Positions 1 through 6,668 of a stretch of DNA of 17,375 bases are shown here, in pieces (the first letter of the stretch is position 1; each line of letters starts with the position of its first letter). Source of the DNA: JANRIC01 sp033765345 (GTDB lineage Bacteria > Bacteroidota > Bacteroidia > Cytophagales > Microscillaceae); contig JANRIC010000103.1 in the NCBI GenBank assembly GCA_033765345.1, positions 1-17,375 of the forward strand, read 5' to 3'. A program made the position numbers and the translations under genes. The notes under the pieces were generated by a model, which was given only the letters and a program-made list of their open reading frames with translations, was not told the DNA's origin and searched no databases.

Positions 1-23
1 AGGCTGCTCAAGAAGCAAAGCAT

Positions 24-64
24 AAACCCGAAAGTCTGCATCTAGAGGCTTTCGGGTTTTTATG
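24..64 (+). terminator. Rho-independent terminator of a gene to the left
   Basis: An 11-bp perfect stem (AAACCCGAAAG at 24-34 pairing with CTTTCGGGTTT at 49-59) is followed by a T at 60 and TATG, so the T-run points rightwards. In frame 2 a stop codon TAA lies at 23-25, just before the stem, which would fit the tail of a plus-strand gene entering from the left. Only seven codons of that possible gene are visible, too few to identify it. Confidence 0.7.
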
Positions 65-191
65 TAAAAATCTGGCTGTTTTACTAAGAATATTTTATCT
101 TAGACTTTCGTGCTGAGAACGTCCCAAGCCTTCGGCTGGAATTCGCAGACTTTTCGAGTACGTTCAAGTGATGCTGCACAACACTTCCAAG

Positions 192-213
192 AATCTATGA
201 TGGCTCATAGATT
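192..213. terminator. Hairpin just past the stop of the Rpn-family gene
   Basis: A 9-bp perfect stem (AATCTATGA at 192-200 with TCATAGATT at 205-213, loop TGGC) lies 2 bases beyond the minus-strand stop codon at 216-218. Its position suits a 3'-end structure for that gene, but on the minus strand it is not followed by a T-run, so termination is uncertain. It could instead protect the transcript end. Confidence 0.4.
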
Positions 214-215
214 TT

Positions 216-980
216 CTATTTCTGAGATAGACTTGCTCTCACTTTATCTACAAATTCCTGGTCAACGCCTTGTATTTCCATAATGTCCTTGTCGGAGAAA
301 TTACGCAAAAGCATATTGCGGACGGCTTCAAAGGATTTTTTTTCCTCGCCTCTTTTTTCAACTTCATTTAGGATTGCTTCTTCAATGCCCATAGACTTTC
401 TGTTTTGAGTTAATGTATTGATTTCATTGTCCAGTTTTTGGACAAGCGTTTCACTTTTTAAATTTACGTAATAACGTAGAAAGTTCAAAATATGGCGGAT
501 TTTTTCATTGGGGTAGCCGGCAGCCAGGAGTTTGCGTATCAGGGTAATTTTCCATTCATATTGTTTATTGTCTTTAAGTAGACCCTTTTGTAAAGCTTTG
601 TAGGCTGTGAGCATTACAATGCTGAAGGGATTACCTACTTGATCTAACTCAGATTCTTTTTTAGAAAGGATTTTGAAAGTCTTGAACTTGTACAGGACTG
701 AAGTGTCAAGATATTGATAACTATAGTTTTTGGGATGAAACCTGTTTTTTTCATCTGTGAGAATGACCATAGCTAGGATATCTTTTTGATAACGATCACG
801 AATTCTGTAAAAATAAGTAAACATTCGTTCCGGAAATGTTTTGTCCGAATAGCCTTGTACCTCGACGTGCACCAAAAGCCATTGTTCTTCCCCGGATTTG
901 AGATACACCTTGACGAGCTTATCAGCAAAGCGTTTTTTTGATTCCGACACAGGGTAAAGTTTAGCCAGTTCTTTATCCAA
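216..980 (-). CDS. Rpn-family PD-(D/E)XK nuclease / putative transposase, N-terminally truncated
   Basis: The 254-residue product resembles the Rpn/'putative transposase' group of PD-(D/E)XK proteins (RpnA-like recombination-promoting nucleases). The core is visible: D20 in RFADKLVKV, then the E-x-Q variant of the active site at E40/Q42 in LLVHVEVQGY, and the family's MFTYFYRIRDRY stretch at 53-64. The C-terminal part (about 120-250) is helical and charged, as in relatives. The start is a TTG; no in-frame ATG or GTG exists before a TGA at 1005-1007. Family members as I know them have about 45 more residues before the FEFLDKEL segment, and here FEF precedes the TTG in frame (981-989), so the coding sequence probably once continued upstream. 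No recognisable N-terminus was found in the other frames. It is probably a decaying gene, though a shortened protein could still be made. It stands alone, downstream of the lipid A operon on the same strand. Confidence 0.65.
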   Translation of the reverse strand: MDKELAKLYPVSESKKRFADKLVKVYLKSGEEQWLLVHVEVQGYSDKTFPERMFTYFYRIRDRYQKDILAMVILTDEKNRFHPKNYSYQYLDTSVLYKFKTFKILSKKESELDQVGNPFSIVMLTAYKALQKGLLKDNKQYEWKITLIRKLLAAGYPNEKIRHILNFLRYYVNLKSETLVQKLDNEINTLTQNRKSMGIEEAILNEVEKRGEEKKSFEAVRNMLLRNFSDKDIMEIQGVDQEFVDKVRASLSQK

Positions 981-1013
981 AAATTCAAATTTACGGCTAA
1001 AATCTCATTCCTA

Positions 1014-1037
1014 GTCTTAGCGTCTAAGACCTTTTTT
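1014..1037 (+). terminator. Terminator-like hairpin with no plus-strand gene before it
   Basis: GTCTTAG (1014-1020) pairs perfectly with CTAAGAC (1024-1030), loop CGT, followed by C and six T's (1032-1037) on the plus strand. The neighbouring genes are all on the minus strand, where no T-run follows the stem, so as a terminator it would face the wrong way. It sits in the decayed 5' region of the Rpn-family gene. Confidence 0.3.
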
Positions 1038-1108
1038 GAATCATAAAATATTGGGGGAAAACTTGGCTCCTATACCAAACAGCGAGTACAAAGGATCGAG
1101 CTCAGTTG

Positions 1109-1729
1109 CTATTTATACGCTGAGATGTCAATCAAATGATTACAAAAACTGTATTCTTCGGGTTGGTTAGAGCCTAGGACGATCAGGCGTTTGCCCAAAC
1201 ATTGCCGGATTTCTTCCTGATACCAGGCAGTGCCTTGTTTGTCTAAATTGGAGGTAGGCTCATCGAGTATAAGCAAAGGAACATCTGTATAAAAAGCAAA
1301 TCCCAGTTTTAGTCTTTGCTTCATCCCAGAGGAAAAATACCGAATTGGTTTATATGCGGCTTTTTGAAGTCCGGTTTTTTCTAGAAAAAGGTGTTCATCC
1401 ATATCTGCGATCATATTTTTGAATCGGGTATGAAAGCGGATTGCCTCTAAAAGGGTGAATTCCTCGACCAGTTCCAGATAAGGGGCTGCCAAGATGAGGT
1501 GGCGATAAATACTCTCGATGGGGATATTTTTTTGATGAAGGGTATATTCTATTTTTCCCTGGTTGCTGGGAATAGCTCCTGCCAGAATTTTAAGGAAGGT
1601 AGACTTTCCACTGCCATTAGGTCCGATGATGGCGTAGGTTTCACGGGGATTCAACACCAGGCTTAATCCCCTGAAAATCCATTCATATTGAAATTTTTTA
1701 CCCAGCTCGTGGATTTTAACGGCTATCAA
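1109..1729 (-). CDS. ABC transporter ATP-binding protein linked to lpxA
   Basis: A 206-residue stand-alone nucleotide-binding domain. Walker A is GPNGSGKST (36-44), the signature is SSGMKQR (133-139, a variant of LSGGQ), Walker B is LLILDEP (152-158) and the D-loop is SNLD (160-163). Two usual elements are altered: the Q-loop region reads AAPYLEL with no glutamine at the expected place, and the H-loop histidine appears to be asparagine (SNQPEEY, N188). No permease gene is adjacent. The start is a TTG 8 bases after the lpxA stop codon; no ATG or GTG is in frame between them, and the family consensus begins about eight residues before GKKF, which fits this start. It is the last gene of the HD-lpxD-lpxC/fabZ-lpxA run, so it is probably cotranscribed. 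An envelope or lipid export role is inference from position only. Confidence 0.85.
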   Translation of the reverse strand: MIAVKIHELGKKFQYEWIFRGLSLVLNPRETYAIIGPNGSGKSTFLKILAGAIPSNQGKIEYTLHQKNIPIESIYRHLILAAPYLELVEEFTLLEAIRFHTRFKNMIADMDEHLFLEKTGLQKAAYKPIRYFSSGMKQRLKLGFAFYTDVPLLILDEPTSNLDKQGTAWYQEEIRQCLGKRLIVLGSNQPEEYSFCNHLIDISAYK

Positions 1730-1737
1730 TGATCCGA

Positions 1738-2529
1738 TTATTTTTGTATTCCTTTGATAATTCCTCTACCAGTAGTAGATGATTTCTTAAAAAAAGAAAC
1801 GATACATTCTTTTTCGGTAGAGTCAGGAATACTTTTTTCTACTTCGGCAATCGCTTGAGAGTAATTCAGACCACTTTGGAAGATAATGCGATAGATGTCC
1901 TGAATGCGATAGATTTCTTCATTGCTAAAACTCCTTCTACGCAAACCCCGACGGTTGATCCCATCATATCTGAGTGGTTTGCGGGCTGCCATGATATAAG
2001 GAGGCACGTCTTTCAAAATCATAGAACCTCCGGCCACCATCACGTGTGCGCCGATACTCACAAATTGATGTACGGCACTTGCCCCACCGATTACAGCGTG
2101 ATCGCCTACGGTGATATGCCCGGCCAACTGCACGGCATTGACCAGAATAACCCGATCACCAATGATACAATCGTGTGCCACGTGTACATAAGCCATTAGC
2201 AGGCAATGACTCCCTACTAGGGTTTGTTTACTGGCTTGCGTGCCTCGGTTGACGGTTACGAATTCTCGGATGACGGTATGATCTCCAATAACGGCAACGG
2301 TATCTTCTCCTTCAAATTTGAGATCCTGGGGCACACTAGAGATTACAGCACCGGTATGAATCTGACAATTTTGGCCGATTCTGGCACCTGAGTAGATCGT
2401 GACATTGGGTCCGATGATGGTGTCATCGCCGATTTCCACGTTATTATAAATGGTCGTAAAAGGGCCGATTGTTACATTTCGGCCGATTTTAGCATCCGGG
2501 TGAATGAATGATAAGGAGTTATTCTGCAT
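1738..2529 (-). CDS. lpxA: UDP-N-acetylglucosamine acyltransferase LpxA
   Basis: First enzyme of lipid A synthesis: transfers a (R)-3-hydroxyacyl chain from ACP to the 3-OH of UDP-GlcNAc in the cytoplasm. The 263 residues consist of left-handed beta-helix hexapeptide repeats (about 9-185) followed by a helical C-terminus. The catalytic histidine is H119 in HVAHDC, with H116, D120 and H154 (VHQF) matching E. coli H122, D126 and H160. The residue that sets acyl length in E. coli (G173) aligns with G167, so a long acyl chain (14 carbons or more) is expected. A GTG further upstream (2565) would give 275 residues, but the ATG at 2529 matches the family's usual length and N-terminus and overlaps the lpxC/fabZ stop by 11 bases, which suggests translational coupling. 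Confidence 0.95.
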   Translation of the reverse strand: MQNNSLSFIHPDAKIGRNVTIGPFTTIYNNVEIGDDTIIGPNVTIYSGARIGQNCQIHTGAVISSVPQDLKFEGEDTVAVIGDHTVIREFVTVNRGTQASKQTLVGSHCLLMAYVHVAHDCIIGDRVILVNAVQLAGHITVGDHAVIGGASAVHQFVSIGAHVMVAGGSMILKDVPPYIMAARKPLRYDGINRRGLRRRSFSNEEIYRIQDIYRIIFQSGLNYSQAIAEVEKSIPDSTEKECIVSFFKKSSTTGRGIIKGIQK

Positions 2530-3916
2530 CTTTTCTGACAATACTTGCTGATAAAACAGCTTCACAAACTAATTTTCCGGCTACAAAAGCTTCACCTTTC
2601 ATTTTGGCAATACCTCTACGAATAGGTCTTAGCAATTCACATTTGAAAATAATGGTATCTCCGGGTACTACCATTCTTCTAAAGCGACAGTCTTCAATAG
2701 ACAACAAATAAGCCCAATAATTTTCGGGGTCAGGCACTGTACTAAGTACCAAAATCCCCCCTGTTTGAGCCATGGCTTCAATCTGTAATACGCCTGGCAT
2801 CACTGGGTTTCCGGGGAAGTGTCCAATAAAAAAAGGTTCGCTGTTGGTGACATTTTTAATACCAGCTACCGAAGTTTCATCCAAATGGAAGATTCTATCC
2901 AATAAGGCAAAGGGATAGCGGTGTGGTAGGATATTGGCGATATGCTTTACATCCATCAAAGGAGGCATCTTAGGGTCATAATCTGGGATACTTTTGTGAC
3001 CACTCAGTTCCATTTGTCGTTTTAATTTTTTGGCAAAAGCAACATTGGCAGCGTGGCCGGGTCGGGCAGCCAGGATTTGAGCTTTGAGCGGTCGCCCAGC
3101 GAGAGCTAGGTCTCCGACAATATCCAGTAATTTATGGCGGGCAGGTTCGTTTTTGTATCTTAGCTCCACATTATTGAGTATACCTTCTTTTTTGACTTCT
3201 ACTTTGGTTTTATTAAACAAAGATGCCAGATGATCCAATTCGTGGTCTTCTACCACTCGATCTACGATCACAATGGCATTATTCAGGTCACCGCCTTTGA
3301 TCAGGTTTTGCTTATGAAGCATTTCGAGTTCGTGCAGGAAGCAGAAGGTACGACAAGCGGCTATTTCTTTGGAAAATTGGCTGATGTCAGTCAAGGTAGC
3401 GTGCTGACTACCCAAAACCGGGGAGTTATAATCTACCATCACCGTTACGCGGTAATCGTCTAGAGGAAGTGCAGCGATCTCGATATTATTGGGTTTATCT
3501 CGATACCAGATACTTTCTTCAACTTCAAAGAAATTGCGAAGGGCGTTTTGTTCTTCTAGTCCGGCATCTTCCAGTACTTGTACAAACTCAATGGCACTTC
3601 CATCCATGATAGGCGGTTCGGGTCCGTCGAGTTGGATGAGTACATTGTCAATTTGCAAACCGACGAGTGCTGAGAGCGTATGTTCTACGGTATTCACTCG
3701 GGCATCTCCCTGCTCGATGGTAGTACCGCGTGAAATATCGACTACATTATCTACATCCGCATCTACGATGGGTTGCCCGGGAAGGTCAACTCTTTGAAAT
3801 TTAATCCCGTGGTTAGCTTTGGCGGGTAGGAAAGCCATATTGACTGGGACTCCAGTGTGTAAGCCAACGCCTGAAATATGAGCAGCTTTTTGTATGGTAT
3901 GTTGTTTAATATGCAT
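2519..3916 (-). CDS. lpxC/fabZ: Bifunctional UDP-3-O-acyl-N-acetylglucosamine deacetylase / 3-hydroxyacyl-ACP dehydratase (LpxC-FabZ fusion)
   Basis: One 465-residue protein joins two enzymes. Residues 1 to about 305 are LpxC, the zinc deacetylase that commits the cell to lipid A: zinc ligands H79 (VEHT), H261 and D265 (HKLLD), general base E78, and H288 (GHAANVAF). Residues about 315-465 are FabZ, a hot-dog-fold dehydratase: LPHRYPF motif at 330-336, active-site H366 in GHFPGNP and E380 in LQIEAMAQ. This fusion is characteristic of Bacteroidota. FabZ consumes the same 3-hydroxyacyl-ACP that LpxA and LpxD use, so making both from one polypeptide fixes their ratio. It starts with ATG, 9 bases after the lpxD stop, and overlaps lpxA. 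Confidence 0.96.
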   Translation of the reverse strand: MHIKQHTIQKAAHISGVGLHTGVPVNMAFLPAKANHGIKFQRVDLPGQPIVDADVDNVVDISRGTTIEQGDARVNTVEHTLSALVGLQIDNVLIQLDGPEPPIMDGSAIEFVQVLEDAGLEEQNALRNFFEVEESIWYRDKPNNIEIAALPLDDYRVTVMVDYNSPVLGSQHATLTDISQFSKEIAACRTFCFLHELEMLHKQNLIKGGDLNNAIVIVDRVVEDHELDHLASLFNKTKVEVKKEGILNNVELRYKNEPARHKLLDIVGDLALAGRPLKAQILAARPGHAANVAFAKKLKRQMELSGHKSIPDYDPKMPPLMDVKHIANILPHRYPFALLDRIFHLDETSVAGIKNVTNSEPFFIGHFPGNPVMPGVLQIEAMAQTGGILVLSTVPDPENYWAYLLSIEDCRFRRMVVPGDTIIFKCELLRPIRRGIAKMKGEAFVAGKLVCEAVLSASIVRKDAE

Positions 3917-3925
3917 TGTTAAATC

Positions 3926-4981
3926 TTAAGTAGAGGTCAAATTTACTATTTTTTCTTCAAGTTCTTCCACACGTTTTTGTAATTCGGGTAATTTTTTGAA
4001 AATCACAGAAGATTTCAAAAAATTCTTATAATCAATGGCGGGTGCGCCAATCAGAACGGTTTTTTCTTGTTTGATGGAGCTATTCACCCCTGCTTTGGCA
4101 CCCAGCGTGGTGTAGTCAGCAATCTGAATTGAATTGGCGATACCTACCTGGCCGGCTATGATACAATTTTTACCGATTTTGGAGGAGCCTGCTACGCCAC
4201 TTTGTGCTGCCATGACAGTATTGGCACCGATCACTACATTATGGCCTACCTGGATGAGGTTGTCAAGCTTTACACCTTGTTGAACCAGGGTACTGCCGAT
4301 GGTAGCACGGTCTACGGTCGTATTGGCACCGATATTCACATAATCTTCCAGAATGACATTTCCTAGCTGCGGTATGTTTTTATAAGTGCCATCTGCTTGG
4401 GGAGCAAATCCAAAGCCTTCGCTTCCGATCACAGCCCCAGAGTGGACCGTACAATGTTTACCGATGAGGGTATCGTCATAAATTTTTGCTCCGGCATAAA
4501 TAATCGTATGATCATCAATGGTCACATTATTACCGATGTATGTATGAGGATAGATTTTGACGTGAGCTCCTAGGCGACAGTTGGCCCCGATATAGCTAAA
4601 AGCACCGATATAAACTTGGTCTCCAGCTTGAAAATCAGCTCCTATGACAGAGGGTTGCTCGATGCCTTGTTTGGATTGAGACTTGAGTTGGTTCAGAATT
4701 TTCTGGTATTCTTCTAAAAGTGCCGTAAAAGCGATATATGGGTCACTAACCTTGATGAGTGTCGCTTTTACTGGTTTTTTAGGAATAAAATCCTTACTCA
4801 CAAGTACTGCGGCGGCGTTCGTTTGGTAGATATAGTTTTCATACTTTTGATTGGCAAGAAAACAGATACTTCCTTCTTCGGCTTCTTCGTCAATTTTGGC
4901 AATCTTATCAATTTCCAGGTCTCCGGGGCCCTCAATTTCACCTCCCAGCAGGTCGGCTATTTGTTTGACTGTAAATTTCAT
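3926..4981 (-). CDS. lpxD: UDP-3-O-(3-hydroxyacyl)glucosamine N-acyltransferase LpxD
   Basis: Third step of lipid A synthesis: adds the second hydroxyacyl chain from ACP to the 2-amino group of the LpxC product. The 351 residues show the N-terminal uridine-binding domain (about 1-100), a hexapeptide-repeat beta-helix (about 110-315), and a C-terminal helix rich in K and E (about 325-347) that in the family contacts ACP. Catalytic H247 lies in LIQVGHNVVIG (E. coli H239), and the GSEGFGFA segment (186-193) is the conserved LpxD stretch. Length is normal. It starts with ATG and lies 55 bases after the HD gene and 9 bases before lpxC/fabZ, on the same strand with no terminator visible between them. 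Confidence 0.96.
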   Translation of the reverse strand: MKFTVKQIADLLGGEIEGPGDLEIDKIAKIDEEAEEGSICFLANQKYENYIYQTNAAAVLVSKDFIPKKPVKATLIKVSDPYIAFTALLEEYQKILNQLKSQSKQGIEQPSVIGADFQAGDQVYIGAFSYIGANCRLGAHVKIYPHTYIGNNVTIDDHTIIYAGAKIYDDTLIGKHCTVHSGAVIGSEGFGFAPQADGTYKNIPQLGNVILEDYVNIGANTTVDRATIGSTLVQQGVKLDNLIQVGHNVVIGANTVMAAQSGVAGSSKIGKNCIIAGQVGIANSIQIADYTTLGAKAGVNSSIKQEKTVLIGAPAIDYKNFLKSSVIFKKLPELQKRVEELEEKIVNLTST

Positions 4982-5036
4982 CCGATTATCTCGAGTAGTT
5001 GTTTATTCTATTTTTATTTAAAAAAACATACTTTGC

Positions 5037-6257
5037 TTAAATATCCAACCAGCATAAGTAATATTTTTTCACAATTTTACGCAAAGCTTTGATGTTAGGC
5101 AAATCTGAGGCTTGTGCAATGTCTAATACTTTTCCATTTTTTGTCAAAATATTGATGGTATCACCTTGTGCCATATAGGCTTCATTGCTGGTAGTGCCTT
5201 TGACTACGAAATGACGGCATAGCCTTTTCTCTATATTGAGTAGACCTGCTATTTCTTCCTTCAAGGGTTTTACTTCTTTGAGAGCTTCTTTTTCGTTGGA
5301 CAAAATTACTTTAAATAATTTTCTCTCCAACAATCTTTGACTAAGAATTGACAATACTTTGTCATGATGACCAGGCCATTGTTTGATCAATGCCCAGACA
5401 TCATAGTCGTCCAAAGAAGCAAAAGCATATAAATAGTTACTTTTTTTCTGAAAATCTTCAAAACTCAGGTCTTTTTTGAATAATAAATCTAGCGGAGGGG
5501 GTATTTGAAATCCTGGGTCATTCCTGACTAAATATTTGGCTCTTTTGATGAGTTGGATGAGCATTTGTTCGGTACTGAGATTGGTTTTATGGAGATAAAC
5601 CTGCCAATACATCAGTCTACGCGCCGTGAGAAAGTTCTCGATGCTGTAAATTCCTTTTTCCTCCACCACCAATTCATCTTTATATACAGAAAGCATTTTG
5701 ATAATCCGGGATGAACCTATTTTGCCTTCTGTCACTCCAGTAAAAAAACTATCCCGCTGAAGATAGTCCATTCTATCCATATCCAACTGACTGGACACCA
5801 ACTGATGGAAAAATTTGCGGGGATACCGATCCATAAAAATATCAATCGCCAGTGAGATCGTTCCGCCAAGATGTAGGTTGATTTCCATCATGAGCAGATA
5901 CGAGAGTTTTTCGTGCTTGATGCCCTTAAGAATCACCTGCTCAAGAGCGTGTGACATAGGTCCATGCCCCAAATCGTGCAATAAAATAGCGATTTGTGTA
6001 GCTTCGTATTCTTGGTCATCTATTTCTACTCCTTTGCTTCGCAAAGTATCCAAGGCCATATTCATCAGGTGCATAGCACCCAAAGCGTGGTGGAAACGAG
6101 TATGTACTGCTCCGGGATATACAAATTCAGAAAGCCCAAGCTGACGAATCCGACGAAGTCTTTGAAAAAAAGGATGTTGAATGATTTCATAAATCAAATC
6201 ACTCGGTAATTTAATGAAGCCGTGAACCGGATCATTGATAATTTTCTTTTTGTTCAA
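5037..6257 (-). CDS. HD-superfamily phosphohydrolase (COG1078-type) heading the lipid A operon
   Basis: A dNTPase-like HD hydrolase of about 406 residues. Visible motifs, counted from the TTG at 6257: INDPVHGFI near the start, FQRLRRIRQLG (about 31-41), HTRFHH (52-57, with a metal ligand His), LLHDLGHGPMSH (92-103, the HD pair at 94-95) and QLDMDRMDYLQRDS (157-170, with the distal Asp ligand). This is the pattern of proteins related to SAMHD1 and dGTP triphosphohydrolases; substrate unknown. The open frame extends to a TTG at 6287, but that codon overlaps a good promoter -7 box (6285-6292), and relatives begin close to NKKKIINDP, so the TTG at 6257 is preferred. No in-frame ATG is available. 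It is the first gene of the run into lpxD. Confidence 0.85.
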   Translation of the reverse strand: MNKKKIINDPVHGFIKLPSDLIYEIIQHPFFQRLRRIRQLGLSEFVYPGAVHTRFHHALGAMHLMNMALDTLRSKGVEIDDQEYEATQIAILLHDLGHGPMSHALEQVILKGIKHEKLSYLLMMEINLHLGGTISLAIDIFMDRYPRKFFHQLVSSQLDMDRMDYLQRDSFFTGVTEGKIGSSRIIKMLSVYKDELVVEEKGIYSIENFLTARRLMYWQVYLHKTNLSTEQMLIQLIKRAKYLVRNDPGFQIPPPLDLLFKKDLSFEDFQKKSNYLYAFASLDDYDVWALIKQWPGHHDKVLSILSQRLLERKLFKVILSNEKEALKEVKPLKEEIAGLLNIEKRLCRHFVVKGTTSNEAYMAQGDTINILTKNGKVLDIAQASDLPNIKALRKIVKKYYLCWLDI

Positions 6258-6284
6258 AACACCGGGGTTTATGCCTTTAAAGCC

Positions 6285-6315
6285 CAAAGATAAATCAGAA
6301 TTTAAACGAATTAAA
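6285..6315 (-). promoter_or_regulatory. Candidate Bacteroidota-type promoter for the HD-lpxD-lpxC/fabZ-lpxA operon
   Basis: On the minus strand TTTA (6315-6312), exactly 19 bases, then TATCTTTG (6292-6285) matches the Bacteroidota consensus TTTG-N19-TAnnTTTG with one mismatch in the -33 element. Transcription would start near 6281, giving a leader of about 24 bases to the TTG at 6257. The match is by eye. Confidence 0.55.
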
Positions 6316-6360
6316 GAAAAAGAATGAAGGAATTAAGAATTAAGAGAATTAAAAATTAGG

Positions 6361-6459
6361 GGTAGTATTAAACAAGTAATGCTGTGTATTCAAAAAAGGG
6401 TCTTGTGACGACACAAAGCCAGACGTTTTTTATTTAAGCATTACATCTTTAATACTGCC
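6361..6459. repeat. About 100-bp nested palindrome, MITE-like
   Basis: The 23-bp outer arms at 6361-6383 and 6437-6459 are inverted copies with three mismatches (shared core AGTATTAAA...GTAATGCT). Inside lie an A6 run (6392-6397) opposite a T6 run (6426-6431), and at the exact centre TTGTG-ACGA-CACAA (6403-6416). The heptamer AATTAGG sits directly before the element (6354-6360) and again one base after it (6461-6467), as a target-site duplication would. The element codes for nothing. It may be a MITE or REP-like unit, or a structured RNA if transcribed. It lies between two divergent genes. Confidence 0.6.
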
Positions 6460-6544
6460 GAATTAGGAATTGGGTGATATAACACATCATTTAGATTGTC
6501 GGAAGTTTGCTACACCCACGGGTTCATCCGCTCTAAAATTAACA

Positions 6545-6589
6545 TAGGCTCAAAACTGTTTTGATCAGAATTATTGATAAAAAAGCCTA
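6545..6589. repeat. Palindrome and outer inverted repeat upstream of porX
   Basis: TCAAAAC-T-GTTTTGA (6550-6564) is a perfect 7-bp dyad around one base, the size of a protein operator. An outer pair TAGGCT (6545-6550) and AGCCTA (6584-6589) could close a larger loop. It lies about 105 bases before the porX ATG. No clear promoter consensus was seen between it and porX. Confidence 0.35.
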
Positions 6590-6668
6590 AAGAATTAGCA
6601 AAAAAACACAAAAAAAACGTTCTTTGGGTATAGATTTTTGCCAACTTACTAAACCCTAGAATATCCTT

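Noticed and set aside
2530..2565. GTG start giving lpxA 12 more residues
   Set aside because: The ATG at 2529 gives the usual LpxA length and N-terminus.
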